From the NCBI RefSeq assembly GCF_030733385.1, contig NZ_JASHJC010000006.1, forward strand, positions 1 to 64,000: a stretch of DNA of 64,000 bases, given 5' to 3'. Below are positions 43,052 through 53,183 of this stretch, one piece after another. Position 1 is the stretch's first letter; each line of letters begins with the position of its first letter. Made by a program: the position numbers and the translations under genes. A model generated the notes under the pieces. It was given only the letters and a program-made list of their open reading frames with translations, ran no database searches and was not told where the DNA came from. This stretch comes from Roseovarius sp. MMSF_3359. Lineage in GTDB: Bacteria; Pseudomonadota; Alphaproteobacteria; Rhodobacterales; Rhodobacteraceae.

Positions 43052-44038
43052 TCAGGCGTGCATCTTTTTCTTTCGTGCGCGGGTGGTGGCGGTCGCGTCG
43101 TCGCTGCCGTCGTGGAAAGTGCCGAACCAGCGGTCCCAGGGCATTTCCTGGTTGCCATAATTGCATTCGTAGTAGCGGTGGTGCAGCTGGTGATAGAATG
43201 TCCCCAAAGCCAGCCTGCGTTTGTCCTTGATGAGCAGGTCCTCATACCCGGTATGGGTCATTGCGGCCCCCGGGCCGAGGTAGATCACATGGAAAATCAA
43301 AAGGATCGGGTCCGTCGGGACAATCCAGTGGATGCAGAGCGACGAGACATAGAGGAGATGTTCAACCGGGTGCATCGAAAACCCGGACCACGGCCCGATA
43401 CTGACGTTGCGGTGATGCAGGGAATGCACGTACTTGTAGAGAAAGGGCACATGCAGCAGCCGGTGCACCCAGTAAAAGTGAAACGCTGACCAGATCGGCA
43501 ACAGGACGAGCGTCATCACGAACCAGACCGGGTTGCTGGCGGGCGTGATCGTAGGCGCGATGCCGTTTGCCATCAGCCACATGGTCACCACCTGAAACGC
43601 GGTGAGAAAGAACACCCCGCTGGTCAGCGACCAGAACATGTTGTCATGCACCTGGTTCGAGAAACTCCAGAGCCGGTTGCCCTTGGCCTGTCCCCGGCGG
43701 TCGAATTTCAGGATCATCCCCTGGCCCTTGCGCATGTAGAAATACCAGTGAAGGCCGCCAGCGACCGCGATCACGAGACCCATGTTCAGCGCCCAGGTCT
43801 GCAGGATCCAACCGGCGGCAAAGCTCTGCGCCGTCTCGAGCGAGGGGTAGAGCGTAAGCCATGTGACAACCGCCAGGATCACCATCATCACCCGCTCGCT
43901 CAGGGTCAGCCAGTTGCGGGCAAACCAGCGCAGGAGGAACCCGGGGCGCGGTGGCCACCGAAAGACCGACGGATCCTGCAGCGGCAGATCGGGGTGGTAG
44001 TTCCATTCGCGGGATTGTTTGCCTGTGGTGTCAGACAT
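43052..44038 (-). CDS. Sterol desaturase / fatty acid hydroxylase family membrane protein
   Basis: 328 residues with four or more hydrophobic helices. The di-iron histidine motifs are present: HRLLH, HSLHHRN and HQLHHRYYE. Such enzymes hydroxylate or desaturate lipids; the substrate is unknown. It lies 31 bp after the class II aldolase gene on the same strand, so the two may be co-transcribed. Confidence 0.87.
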   Translation of the reverse strand: MSDTTGKQSREWNYHPDLPLQDPSVFRWPPRPGFLLRWFARNWLTLSERVMMVILAVVTWLTLYPSLETAQSFAAGWILQTWALNMGLVIAVAGGLHWYFYMRKGQGMILKFDRRGQAKGNRLWSFSNQVHDNMFWSLTSGVFFLTAFQVVTMWLMANGIAPTITPASNPVWFVMTLVLLPIWSAFHFYWVHRLLHVPFLYKYVHSLHHRNVSIGPWSGFSMHPVEHLLYVSSLCIHWIVPTDPILLIFHVIYLGPGAAMTHTGYEDLLIKDKRRLALGTFYHQLHHRYYECNYGNQEMPWDRWFGTFHDGSDDATATTRARKKKMHA

Positions 44039-44069
44039 TGGTGCAACCTCTTGGATCGGGGGCGTGGGG

Positions 44070-44825
44070 TCAGGAGGCGTAGGCCGACCCTTCTTCGTCC
44101 AGAATGGCTTTGAGCTCCGACAGATGCTGCTCGGCCTGGCCGGGGTAGTTCTCCAGTTCCTGCGCGGTCTTCTCCGCGATCTCGTCGGACAGGAGGCGCA
44201 GCGGCTGCCCGGTCCAGAGCGCCTTGATATAGGTCTCGCAGGCGCGCTCGAAATAGTAGAGCCGGTTGAAGGTCTCTGCCACGGTCTGACCGATGACCAT
44301 GATGCCGTGATTGCCCATGACCAGCACGGTTTTGGACGGGTCCGTCAGGTTGGCGCAGCACCGCTCGGCCTCTTCCTCGAACGCGAGCCCGCCGAAATGA
44401 TCGTCGACCGCGACGCGGTTGTAGAAGGTCGCGGTGTTCTGGTCGATGGGCGGCAGGGTGCTGTCGGCAAGAGAGGCCAGAACCGTGGCATAGATCGAAT
44501 GCACATGCAGGGCGCATCGGGCATGCGGGCACATCCGATGCAGCGCACCATGCAGGCCCCATGCGGTCGGGTCGGGCGCGTTCGGTGTCTCCAGCGTCCT
44601 GGGATCATTGGCATCCAGCAGCAGAAGATCAGACGCCTTGATGCGGCTGAAATGAACCTGGTTCGGGTTCATCAGGAATTGCGTGCCATCCTCGTTCACC
44701 GCCAGCGAAAAGTGGTTCGCAACGGCCTCGTGCATGTTCAACCGTTCGGTCCAGCGGAATGCGGCGGCAAGATCAACGCGCTCCTGCCAATGGTCCATAT
44801 TGGGGCGAAGTTCGGTGACGGACAT
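44070..44825 (-). CDS. Class II aldolase/adducin family protein
   Basis: 251 residues. The metal-binding HVHSIYAT (HxH) motif, DDHFGGLAF and GNHGIMVIG are characteristic of this family, which includes fuculose-phosphate aldolases and many uncharacterised lyases. Divergent from a LysR regulator 106 bp away, which probably controls it. The substrate is unknown. Confidence 0.88.
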   Translation of the reverse strand: MSVTELRPNMDHWQERVDLAAAFRWTERLNMHEAVANHFSLAVNEDGTQFLMNPNQVHFSRIKASDLLLLDANDPRTLETPNAPDPTAWGLHGALHRMCPHARCALHVHSIYATVLASLADSTLPPIDQNTATFYNRVAVDDHFGGLAFEEEAERCCANLTDPSKTVLVMGNHGIMVIGQTVAETFNRLYYFERACETYIKALWTGQPLRLLSDEIAEKTAQELENYPGQAEQHLSELKAILDEEGSAYAS

Positions 44826-44931
44826 GCGGAAAAGCTCCCTTCTTTGCTTGTCCCTGATGCTGCATGGCGTGGCGATTCTTTACCAACGAAAAAATTATCG
44901 TCATAGTATTAGTATGACTAATGGATAAATT

Positions 44932-45834
44932 ATGGCACTGCGCAAACCGCTCCCTCCGCTGAACTGGCTTCGCGCGTTCGAGGCTGCCGCGCGGCATCTT
45001 TCCTTCACCGCCGCTGCGGCTGAGTTGAACATGACGCAAAGCGCGGTCAGTCAGCAGATCAAATCGCTTGAGGGTCATATGGGCCGGGCGCTTTTTCACC
45101 GCCATCCGCGGGCTCTGGAGTTGACGGTGACCGGTGCGAGCTACCTGCCGATCGTGCGCGATGCCTTCCGCACGCTCTCCCGGGGTACGATGGCGGTGAC
45201 CGGCGGAACCGAGAACGTGGTGCAGGTCCATGCCAACATGAGCTTTGGCACCTTCTGGCTCGCGCCGCGGCTGGGCCGGTTCTATGCCCGTCACCCCGAT
45301 CTGCGCCTCAACATCACCGCGGAATTGTGGGAGCAGGTGTCCGGCATCGCCCCCGGGGCGGATATCGAAATCCGCTACTCCGTCCGGCCTTCCGAAGGGA
45401 TCGTCACGCAAAAGCTGGTGCAGGACTACGCCTATCCGGTGGCGCCGCCCGGATGGACCGGCACGCTCGATGACATCCCGAATGAGACCCTGTTCGACTG
45501 CGCCAACCTGATGGCCACCTGGGCGGCCTGGGGCGAAGATCTTGGCCTTGACTGGTCAGGGTTGAACGTGACCTACGCCACGACCTATGCGGTGGCCCTG
45601 TCGGCGGCGGTCGCCGGGTCGGGCCTCTGCATGGCGCATGACACGATCGCGGGCAGGTTGATCGCAGAGGGACGTTTGCAGCGCCTATTCGATCACCGCG
45701 CCGAGATGCAGGAAGCCTATTACCTCGTCACCGCACCGCACATAGAGGAGGTCCCCGGCGCGCTGGCCTTTGTCGATTGGCTGCTCGAAGAGATGGACCT
45801 GGATCAGAGGGGTCGAGACGCGACCCAGGCATAG
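44932..45834 (+). CDS. GcvA-type LysR transcription regulator
   Basis: 300 residues. The start LPPLNWLRAFEAAARHLSFT and LNMTQSAVSQQIKSLE form the DNA-binding domain; the effector domain follows with the GcvA-like FGTFWLAPRLGRFYARHPDL. Divergent from the aldolase gene. The 3' end overlaps the converging VOC gene by 31 bp. Confidence 0.9.
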   Translation: MALRKPLPPLNWLRAFEAAARHLSFTAAAAELNMTQSAVSQQIKSLEGHMGRALFHRHPRALELTVTGASYLPIVRDAFRTLSRGTMAVTGGTENVVQVHANMSFGTFWLAPRLGRFYARHPDLRLNITAELWEQVSGIAPGADIEIRYSVRPSEGIVTQKLVQDYAYPVAPPGWTGTLDDIPNETLFDCANLMATWAAWGEDLGLDWSGLNVTYATTYAVALSAAVAGSGLCMAHDTIAGRLIAEGRLQRLFDHRAEMQEAYYLVTAPHIEEVPGALAFVDWLLEEMDLDQRGRDATQA

Positions 45835-46223
45835 CCGTTTTCGCACAAGATATAGGTCTCGCGCAGGCCATGTGGTTTGTCCGCCGGAGCTTGGAGTACA
45901 TGTGCGCCAAAGGTTTCCGCTTTTGCCGCTGCCTCGTCGGGATCGCTATGATAGAGCCTGATTTCCAGCCCAGCACCGCGCGCACCGGCCTCGGGCAGAA
46001 GCCCCAGCAGCGGGTTGGAATGATAGGTGCCGTCACTGTGCAACTGCATGACCTGACCGTGGTATCGCAGGATCGCGAAATCCTTGGTCGGCTGGTGCGC
46101 CGTCATGCCGAAAACCTCTGACAGAAAAGCGACCTCCGCTGGCACATCACGCACCAGGAGGTTCAGACCGATACCAGTCAGGGAGGCGCCGAAATCCTCG
46201 GCGCTGATCGTATCGTAGTCCAT
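45804..46223 (-). CDS. VOC (glyoxalase/bleomycin resistance) family protein
   Basis: 139 residues from ATG 46223 (a weaker start at 46238). It has the VOC opening LTGIGLNLLVRDVPAEVAFL and FGMTAHQPTKDFAILRYHG, followed by a second beta-alpha-beta-beta-beta unit (LEIRLYHSDPDEAAAKAE). The metal ligands typical of true glyoxalases are only partly visible, so the reaction is unknown. It overlaps the LysR gene end-to-end. Confidence 0.8.
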   Translation of the reverse strand: MDYDTISAEDFGASLTGIGLNLLVRDVPAEVAFLSEVFGMTAHQPTKDFAILRYHGQVMQLHSDGTYHSNPLLGLLPEAGARGAGLEIRLYHSDPDEAAAKAETFGAHVLQAPADKPHGLRETYILCENGYAWVASRPL

Positions 46224-46329
46224 GGCCGTCCTCCTCATGAGGCGGCAGCTTGATACTCGCCAAGAGCCGTGTCAACGTGCGCCCAACGCCCGGGCCGCAA
46301 ACGCAGGTTGGCAAGGTTCGGGCGAGGCC

Positions 46330-47829
46330 ATGCAGGACGTCATCATGAACACGCACGACCAGAGCACGGATCTGCTGACGCTCCCGCGTCATCCGGCACA
46401 GGAGTTCACCGATGCCAAGGCGGCGGTGGACCGGTTGGTGGAGCTCTATGAGACCGCTGTCGCGTTTCTCTGCACCGAGTTTCACAAGGCGATGGGTGGG
46501 GATGTCCCCGCAAGGCGGGTGCGGGCCTACTATCCGGAAGTGCGCATTACGACGACGTCTTTCAGCACGGTCGACAGCCGGTTGAGCTTTGGTCATGTCT
46601 CGGCGCCCGGTACCCACGCGGCCACGATCACGCGGCCAACGCTTTTTCGCAAATATCTCGAACAACAGATCGGCCTCCTTCTGGAGAACCACCATGTGCC
46701 GGTCTGCATTGCCGCGTCGGAAACCCCGATCCCAGTACATTTCGCGGTGGCGAATGACCCGGGCATCACCGTGCCGCAGGAAGGGGCCGCCGATTTTACC
46801 CTGCGCGACAAGTTCGACGTACCGGACCTGAGCACGACCAATGATGATATCGTCAACGGCACCTATACGCCCGGCCCCGATGGCGTCGGGCCGCTGGCCC
46901 CGTTTTCGGCGCAACGGGTGGATTATTCGCTGGCGCGGCTGGCGCATTATACGGCGACCGATCCGGCGCATTTCCAGAACCATGTTCTATTCACCAACTA
47001 CCAGTTCTACGTCTCGGAATTCGAAGCCTATGCGCGGCAGGCCCTCGCTGATCCCGAGAGCGGCTACACCGCGTTTGTGAGCACCGGCAACACGCAGATC
47101 ACCGCACCTGATGGTGTTCTTGCGACCCCGGCGCAGATGCCGCAAATGCCGTCCTACCACCTCAAGCGCGCCGACGGCAAAGGCATCACGCTCGTCAATA
47201 TTGGCGTGGGTCCTTCCAACGCCAAAACCGCCACTGACCATATCGCGGTATTGCGGCCCCATGCCTGGTTGATGGTCGGCCATTGCGCGGGCTTGCGCAA
47301 TTCGCAGAACCTCGGCGATTTCGTGTTGGCCCACGCCTATCTGCGCGAGGATGGGGTACTTGATGCCGACATCCCCGCCTGGGTGCCGATCCCGGCGCTG
47401 GCGGAAATCCAGATCGCGCTGGAGCAGGCCGTCGCCTCGGAGACGCGGCTTGAAGGCTATGATCTCAAGCGGGTGATGCGGACCGGTACGGTTGCGAGCC
47501 TCGACAACCGGAACTGGGAGCTCCGGGACCAAAGCGGCCCGGTGCAACGCCTCAGCCAGTCCCGGGCGATTGCCCTCGACATGGAAAGTGCGACCATTGC
47601 CGCCAATGGCTTCCGGTTTCGCGTCCCTTATGGCACCTTGCTTTGCGTTAGCGACAAGCCGCTGCATGGCGAATTGAAATTGCCCGGTATGGCCAGTGAT
47701 TTCTATAAAACACAGGTCGCGCGCCACCTGATGATCGGGATTCGGGCGATGGAGACATTGGCCGAAATGCCGCTTGAACGCCTGCATAGTCGCAAATTAC
47801 GGTCATTTGACGAGACCGCCTTCCTCTGA
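46330..47829 (+). CDS. amn: AMP nucleosidase
   Basis: About 499 residues from ATG 46330 with GGCGAGG upstream (ATG 46345 is an alternative). The N-terminal AMP nucleosidase-specific region (EFTDAKAAVDRLVELYETA) and C-terminal nucleoside-phosphorylase fold (WLMVGHCAGLRNSQNLGDFV, ALDMESATIAANGFRFRVP) match Amn. It hydrolyses AMP to adenine and ribose 5-phosphate, adjusting adenylate pools. Confidence 0.95.
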   Translation: MQDVIMNTHDQSTDLLTLPRHPAQEFTDAKAAVDRLVELYETAVAFLCTEFHKAMGGDVPARRVRAYYPEVRITTTSFSTVDSRLSFGHVSAPGTHAATITRPTLFRKYLEQQIGLLLENHHVPVCIAASETPIPVHFAVANDPGITVPQEGAADFTLRDKFDVPDLSTTNDDIVNGTYTPGPDGVGPLAPFSAQRVDYSLARLAHYTATDPAHFQNHVLFTNYQFYVSEFEAYARQALADPESGYTAFVSTGNTQITAPDGVLATPAQMPQMPSYHLKRADGKGITLVNIGVGPSNAKTATDHIAVLRPHAWLMVGHCAGLRNSQNLGDFVLAHAYLREDGVLDADIPAWVPIPALAEIQIALEQAVASETRLEGYDLKRVMRTGTVASLDNRNWELRDQSGPVQRLSQSRAIALDMESATIAANGFRFRVPYGTLLCVSDKPLHGELKLPGMASDFYKTQVARHLMIGIRAMETLAEMPLERLHSRKLRSFDETAFL

Positions 47830-47960
47830 CCCGGCGTAAATCAGCAAAAAACACACTAAAATCTCTTGCTTTACGCCACTATTCGTTGTGTTTGGACACA
47901 AGATAGCGTTAGATTACGCCAATGAGGCCCAATAGCCGGGCAGATGAAGGAGACCATAAA

Positions 47961-48248
47961 ATGGCAAAACCAATGACCAAAACCCAGCTTGTTTCTGCTC
48001 TGGCCGACGAGATGGGCAGCGACAAGAAAACCGCAAGTGGCGCGCTGGACGCCGTGATCTCGATCATCACGCGCGAAGTTTCCGGCGGTGGCGCCGTGAC
48101 CCTGCCCGGCGTCGGCAAGATCTACTGCCGTGAACGCCCCGAGCGCATGGTCCGCAACCCGGCCACCGGTGAGCAGATCAAGAAAGACGCCGACAAGGTG
48201 GTCAAGATGACCATTGCCAAGGCTCTGAAAGACAGCGTCAACGGCTGA
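47961..48248 (+). CDS. HU-family DNA-binding protein
   Basis: 95 residues from ATG 47961, preceded by GAAGGAGA. The HU/IHF fold is clear: TKTQLVSALADEMGSDKKTA, VTLPGVGKIYCRERPERM, RNPATGEQIKKDA. It bends and compacts DNA as a dimer. Basic residues in the arm (CRERPERMVRNPATG) are retained. A terminator follows at 48276-48300. Confidence 0.95.
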   Translation: MAKPMTKTQLVSALADEMGSDKKTASGALDAVISIITREVSGGGAVTLPGVGKIYCRERPERMVRNPATGEQIKKDADKVVKMTIAKALKDSVNG

Positions 48249-48275
48249 TCTTGTAATCCAGACCAGTTTCGGAAA

Positions 48276-48300
48276 GGGTCGCCCGTGGGGCGGCCCTTTT
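48276..48300 (+). terminator. Terminator after the HU gene
   Basis: GGGTCGCCC and GGGCGGCCC pair over 9 bp (one G-U) with a 3-nt loop, followed by TTTT. Confidence 0.85.
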
Positions 48301-48318
48301 CAGTTTCGGAGCAGGTTG

Positions 48319-49188
48319 ATGGACATTCGGGCAATCGTGGCGGGGCTCTGCTTTGCCTTCATGTGGTCGAGCGCCTTTACCTCGGCACGGATCATCGTCG
48401 CCGCGGCCCCGCCGCTGACCGCCCTGTCTCTGCGGTTTCTCATCTCGGGCCTTCTGGGCGTGCTGATCGCCTGGATGTTGGGGCAGAGTTGGCGGCTTAC
48501 CAGGGCGCAATGGCGGGCGACGATCATCTTCGGCATCTGTCAGAACGCGCTTTACCTCGGCCTCAATTTCGTCGCCATGCAAACCATCGAAGCCTCCCTC
48601 GCCGCGATTGTCGCTTCGACCATGCCGCTCCTCGTGGCGCTGGCAGGTTGGGCCTTTTTCGGGGAGCGCGTCGGCACTCTGGGCATGATCGGCCTCATCG
48701 CGGGGCTGATCGGCGTCATCATCATCATGGGTGCGCGCCTGCAAGGGGGCATCGACATGATGGGGCTTGGCCTTTGCGTGCTTGGCGTGATCGCCCTGAC
48801 CTTTGCCACGATGATGGTGCGCGGGGCCACGTCCGGGGGCAATTTCCTGATGGTGGTGGGGTTGCAGATGCTGGTCGGCAGCGCCGTCCTCAGTGTTGCC
48901 GCCGCCGCGACCGAGACCATCGAGATCACCTGGAGCTGGCAGTTGATCGCCGCCTTCGCCTATACCACGCTGATCCCTGGGTTGGCGGCAACGCTTGTCT
49001 GGTTCTGGCTGGTCAACCGCATCGGCGCGGTCAAGGCCGCCACCTTCCACTTCCTCAATCCTTTCCTCGGCGTGGTCATCGCCGCGCTGATCCTCGGTGA
49101 GGCCTTGGGCCTGCGCGAAATGCTGGGGGTCGCGGTGATCGCCGCCGGTATTCTGGCCGTCCAGCTTTCAAAGCAAGCGCGACGCTGA
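48319..49188 (+). CDS. EamA-family (DMT superfamily) transporter
   Basis: 289 residues from ATG 48319 after GGAGCAGG. Ten hydrophobic helices in two EamA repeats (first MWSSAFTSARIIVAAAPPLT, second from about residue 150 FATMMVRGATSGGNF). It probably exports small metabolites such as amino acids; the substrate is not readable. Confidence 0.9.
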   Translation: MDIRAIVAGLCFAFMWSSAFTSARIIVAAAPPLTALSLRFLISGLLGVLIAWMLGQSWRLTRAQWRATIIFGICQNALYLGLNFVAMQTIEASLAAIVASTMPLLVALAGWAFFGERVGTLGMIGLIAGLIGVIIIMGARLQGGIDMMGLGLCVLGVIALTFATMMVRGATSGGNFLMVVGLQMLVGSAVLSVAAAATETIEITWSWQLIAAFAYTTLIPGLAATLVWFWLVNRIGAVKAATFHFLNPFLGVVIAALILGEALGLREMLGVAVIAAGILAVQLSKQARR

Positions 49189-49214
49189 AATATCCAGATT
49201 CCAGGCGCGCTGGA

Positions 49215-50321
49215 TCAGCCGATTACCCCGCGTGGGCCATCTCCCACCTGACCCCGGTGCAACAGAAGGTGATCGAGGATCACGCACGCCATCATCGCTT
49301 CACCCACCGGGACTGCGCGGATGCCGACGCAGGGGTCATGGCGGCCTTTGGTCACCACCTCGGTGGGCGTGCCGTCCATGCGGATGGATTTGCGCGGGCT
49401 GAGGATCGAGGAGGTCGGTTTGACCGCAAAGCGCACCACGATGTCCTGTCCGGTCGATATCCCACCAAGGATGCCGCCTGCGTGGTTGGATGAATAGACC
49501 GGTTGGCCGTCATTCCCCATGAAGATCTCGTCAGCGTTTTCGGTTCCCTTGAGCATCGCGGCGGCCATACCCTCGCCGATCTCGACGCCCTTTACCGCGT
49601 TGATCGACATCATCGCCGCGGCCAGGTCGGTGTCGAGCTTGCCATAGACCGGCGCGCCAAGGCCGGCGGGTGCGCCTTGTGCGACCACTTCGACAATCGC
49701 GCCGACGGAGTTGTGATCCTTGCGCAGTTTTTGCAGGTAAGCCTCCCACGTGGGCGCGGCTTCGGCATCTGGGATCCAGAAATCATTGCCGTCGATCGCG
49801 TCCCAGTCGAACCGGGTGCGGTCAATCTCCATCTCGCCCATGCGGGTCATGTAGCCCTTGATGCGGATTCCCGGCACCAGCGCATCCAGCGCCGCCCGGG
49901 CAATCCCGCCCGCCGCCACGCGCGCGGCCGTTTCGCGGGCCGAACTGCGCCCGCCGCCACGGTAATCGCGAATCCCGTATTTCTGATGATAGGTGATATC
50001 GGCATGACCGGGCCTGAACGTCTGGGCGATATCGCCGTAATCTTTCGACCGCTGATCGGTGTTCTCGATCATCAACTGGATCGGTGTGCCGGTTGTCTGC
50101 CCCTCGAACACTCCGGACAGGATCCGCACCGCATCGGGTTCGTTGCGCTGCGTCATGTTCTTGTTCTGACCCGGGCGGCGCTTGTCGAGCCACTGCTGCA
50201 ACATCGCCTCATCCACCGCGATGCCTGGCGGGCAGCCATCGACCGTCGCCCCCAGGGCGGGTCCGTGGCTCTCGCCCCAGGTGGTGACACGAAACAGATG
50301 TCCGAATGAATTAAGGCTCAT
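49215..50321 (-). CDS. aroC: Chorismate synthase
   Basis: 368 residues. Signature stretches: [52 protein letters not shown] and [17 protein letters not shown]. It converts EPSP to chorismate using reduced FMN, the last shared step of aromatic amino acid synthesis. It stands alone on the minus strand, converging with the EamA gene. Confidence 0.97.
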   Translation of the reverse strand: MSLNSFGHLFRVTTWGESHGPALGATVDGCPPGIAVDEAMLQQWLDKRRPGQNKNMTQRNEPDAVRILSGVFEGQTTGTPIQLMIENTDQRSKDYGDIAQTFRPGHADITYHQKYGIRDYRGGGRSSARETAARVAAGGIARAALDALVPGIRIKGYMTRMGEMEIDRTRFDWDAIDGNDFWIPDAEAAPTWEAYLQKLRKDHNSVGAIVEVVAQGAPAGLGAPVYGKLDTDLAAAMMSINAVKGVEIGEGMAAAMLKGTENADEIFMGNDGQPVYSSNHAGGILGGISTGQDIVVRFAVKPTSSILSPRKSIRMDGTPTEVVTKGRHDPCVGIRAVPVGEAMMACVILDHLLLHRGQVGDGPRGVIG

Positions 50322-50426
50322 CGCAAGGCTCCTTCGGCGCCGGTCTAACGGCGCAGCGTCTCTGGCTCAAGCCTAAAGGCCGCCGTGCGAAGAGAGGTTG
50401 GCAATGCGAAGCGTTCGAGACGCAGG

Positions 50427-50888
50427 TCAGTGCGGGAATTCAACCACCTTCGAGAAGCAGTCGATCATGTCCAAAGCCCTGACGAAACTGTCGCCCAGAT
50501 TGTCTTTGACGATGTAGCCCGCGATGTTGTTGTCATAGGCATTGGCCACGTCGGCGGGCGCATCGGAGGACGAAAGCACGAAAATGACCAGCCGATGCAG
50601 GGCCGGATCCTTGCGGACCTCTTCGAGAAATTCAAAGCCGGTCATGCGTGGCATGTTGAGGTCAAGCGTCACAAGGTAAGGCGGCAGGGCCTGCGCCTCG
50701 TCCAGTTCAGCCCTGAGCAGATCAAGCGCCTCGCGCCCGTCCCGCGCCACCTGCACCGGATTGATGATCCTGAGCTTCTTCAGGGCGCGTTTGATTGCCA
50801 GGACACTGACCTGATCGTCATCAACGATCAGGAACTTGACCGGTTGCGTCGGTATCGTGACGACCGGATGCGGCTCGATTGCGGTCAT
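50427..50888 (-). CDS. Single-domain response regulator
   Basis: 153 residues, only a CheY-like receiver. Acidic pocket DDD (23-25), phospho-acceptor D76 in LVTLDLNMP, switch region VLSSSD and Lys in GYIVKD. It resembles the Rcp1-type regulators that pair with phytochrome-like kinases. No output domain. A soluble histidine kinase gene lies 606 bp away on the other strand. Confidence 0.92.
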   Translation of the reverse strand: MTAIEPHPVVTIPTQPVKFLIVDDDQVSVLAIKRALKKLRIINPVQVARDGREALDLLRAELDEAQALPPYLVTLDLNMPRMTGFEFLEEVRKDPALHRLVIFVLSSSDAPADVANAYDNNIAGYIVKDNLGDSFVRALDMIDCFSKVVEFPH

Positions 50889-51494
50889 GTTTTCCCCCTC
50901 ACGGCAGCCTCAAGCCGCCCGCTTCCTCTTTTGGACCGGCGTCATCCGGGCCGGCAATTCGACTTCACCCTTCTGGTCGCGAAAGCCGCCTGGATTTCAG
51001 GGAAAGCAACCATCGCCTGCCCTCAACGTCTCCGTGGTCAATTTCGTGCCTGCGTGTTGGCACGATCGCGGCCACGGTGGAGAAAGCAGCTTGGTAGGCA
51101 CCCAGAGCCGGGCGGTGGTGGTCAAAGCCAATGGAATGCTGTTCACCCGCGATAGCTCATGCCCCAACGCTTTCGGCAACCAAGGCTGCAACTTAAGGGA
51201 GAACTCGTTAATCTTCGGTTAACGAAGTTGAACGCGCGGTTATTCCGTCGTTGATATGGCCCGTTTAAATCGCGTGGCCACGTTTTCGTCGCTTTGAGGC
51301 TATGAGGCCAATCATAACCGCAGTCCAGGCGAGGGGGTCTTCGAGACGCATGGACCATGCCTGCGGCGCTGCCGCGCAAGGCACAGCCGAAAGACAAAAT
51401 TTGTGGGGTAATTCCCACGCTGCGATTTGGCGATTAACCAACAATTATCACTTCTCAAATAGACCCTTGGGCCTAGCTGGAATTGAGGTGTCAC
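50889..51494. other. 606-bp divergent region between response regulator and kinase
   Basis: No convincing gene is present. A hairpin CGTTAA-TCTTCGG-TTAACG lies at 51206-51224. The region is long for a promoter pair and could hold a small RNA or a decayed gene; short open frames inside it show no family features or good ribosome sites. Confidence 0.4.
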
Positions 51495-52229
51495 ATGGGA
51501 ATTCGTCAAGTCAATACGTCCGGTTCAGACGGCGACGGGTCATCGGCCAGGCAGGCAAGTTCCAGCGAGTTCGAGGATTTCATCTATCTCCTCAGCCATG
51601 ACATCCGAAATTCCGTTCGTGCGCTGCTCGAAGTGCCGCAATGGATTCAGGATGATCTTGTCGAAGCGGGTTATCGCATCAATCAACCGCTTCAGGAAAA
51701 TCTCGCCCTGATGAACATCCACACGCGGCGTCTTGACCGGATGCTCATCGATCTTCTGGTCTATTCGCGGGCTGGACGGATGCAGGTTGTCAAATCGGTG
51801 GATATCTCCGAAGCCATCGCAATCGTGTTGGATCAACTGACAATTCCGTCCGGATTCAAAATCGACCTGAACCTGAAATGTGCTGAAATCCGGATGGGCG
51901 ACCGCGATATCCTGACGCTGTTCTCGGCGCTGATTTCGAACGCTGTCAAACATCACGACCTGAAAGAGGGGCATTTGACGATCTCGTCCGTTCGTCGGGC
52001 GGGGAACTGCATCATCACCGTCACCGACGATGGGCCGGGCATTCCCGAAGAATACCGCGAGCGTGTCTTCGAAGTGATGACGACGCTGAAGCCCCGCGAT
52101 GAGATCGAAGGAAGTGGCATGGGTCTGGCGCTTGTCCGAAAGATTGTCGAGATTTATGGCGGCGAGATTTCCTGGTTGTCGAAAGAGGGTGAACGCGGCA
52201 CGTCGATCGAGCTCACTTTCCCAAACTGA
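51495..52229 (+). CDS. Soluble sensor histidine kinase without sensor domain
   Basis: 244 residues from ATG 51495, after GAGGTG. HisKA with H35 in LLSHDIRNS, then a HATPase domain with N149 (LISNAVKHHD), DDGPGI (178-183) and GSGMGLALV (206-214). There is no membrane helix or recognisable sensor; the first 25 residues are Ser/Gly-rich. It probably takes its signal from a partner or is the output half of a split kinase, and may phosphorylate the divergent response regulator. Confidence 0.92.
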   Translation: MGIRQVNTSGSDGDGSSARQASSSEFEDFIYLLSHDIRNSVRALLEVPQWIQDDLVEAGYRINQPLQENLALMNIHTRRLDRMLIDLLVYSRAGRMQVVKSVDISEAIAIVLDQLTIPSGFKIDLNLKCAEIRMGDRDILTLFSALISNAVKHHDLKEGHLTISSVRRAGNCIITVTDDGPGIPEEYRERVFEVMTTLKPRDEIEGSGMGLALVRKIVEIYGGEISWLSKEGERGTSIELTFPN

Positions 52230-52266
52230 GGGCCACCCGCGGTTCCAGAAACTGAGCAGTCGCAGC

Positions 52267-52293
52267 AAGGCTCCGGATATCCGGAGCCTTTTT
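52267..52293. terminator. Bidirectional terminator
   Basis: AGGCTCCGG-AT-ATCCGGAGCCT style perfect palindrome (52268-52289) flanked by A and T runs serves both the kinase gene and the converging RpiR gene. Confidence 0.85.
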
Positions 52294-52316
52294 GGTATCC
52301 CGGGTGCATCGGCTAT

Positions 52317-53183
52317 TCAACTGATGTCCCGCACCTCCTCCAACCGGCGGTTGCGGCTTTCGACCTCGGCAATGCGGTTTGTGGCATCGGGTCCGACACG
52401 GCCCGCCAGCATGCCGATGAGCGTCTCGACCAGGAAAACCGTGGCGACATAGGACGAATAGAAATGCGGGCTTTCCGATGCCACGAGCAAGCCCACATCC
52501 GCATGACGCAGGGCGGGACAGGTGTGGCTGTCGGTAATGACCAGCACGAAAACGCCGCTTTGTTTCGCGATCTCGGCGGCAAGCAGGGCTTTGCGCGCGA
52601 AGGGCGGTTTGGTCACGATAACGAGGGCATCACCCTTTCGCAGCCCGGCAAGCCCGCTGCCGAGTGAGGCCCCCATCCGGTCGGCCATATGCCAGTCGTC
52701 ACTCAGGAAACTGGCCATGTAGAGCATGTATTCCGCGATGCCTGCTGACCCCAATTCCCCCAACACCAGCACCCGCCGGGCCGCATAAAGATGGTCGACC
52801 GCCATGTCGAGCTGCCGGATATCAATCGTATCCTCAAGCCTTTCGAGATTGCGCAGGCAGGCGCGGCGATGCTCTTGAAAGAAATCGAGCGTGCCGGCCT
52901 CGTGATCGTGCCACAACCGGTCCGCCCGGTCCGCAAAACTGTTGACGCGCCGGTCGATCTTGCCGCGCATTACATCGCGGATTTGCTCGAAACTCTCGTA
53001 TTCCAGCACCCGTGCGAGCCGTGAAAACGTCGCGGGCGCCAGCCCGGCATCTTGCGCCACCGACCGCAGGCTTCGGGTGGCAACTGCAACCGGGTTCGCG
53101 GCGATGAAGTCCCCCGCCTCACGCAATCGCGTGCTGAGGCCTTGATACTTCCGCGCCAGTCTCTGTTCGAACGATACTTCCAA
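52317..53183 (-). CDS. MurR/RpiR-family transcription regulator
   Basis: 288 residues. N-terminal RpiR helix-turn-helix (AQDAGLAPATFSRLARVLEY) and C-terminal SIS sugar-isomerase-like domain (VLVLGELGSAGIAEYMLYMA, GDALVIVTKPPFARKALLAA). It is divergent from an aminotransferase-BKACE operon with a 106-bp gap and probably controls it; the ligand may be an amine or keto acid rather than a sugar. Confidence 0.9.
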   Translation of the reverse strand: MEVSFEQRLARKYQGLSTRLREAGDFIAANPVAVATRSLRSVAQDAGLAPATFSRLARVLEYESFEQIRDVMRGKIDRRVNSFADRADRLWHDHEAGTLDFFQEHRRACLRNLERLEDTIDIRQLDMAVDHLYAARRVLVLGELGSAGIAEYMLYMASFLSDDWHMADRMGASLGSGLAGLRKGDALVIVTKPPFARKALLAAEIAKQSGVFVLVITDSHTCPALRHADVGLLVASESPHFYSSYVATVFLVETLIGMLAGRVGPDATNRIAEVESRNRRLEEVRDIS

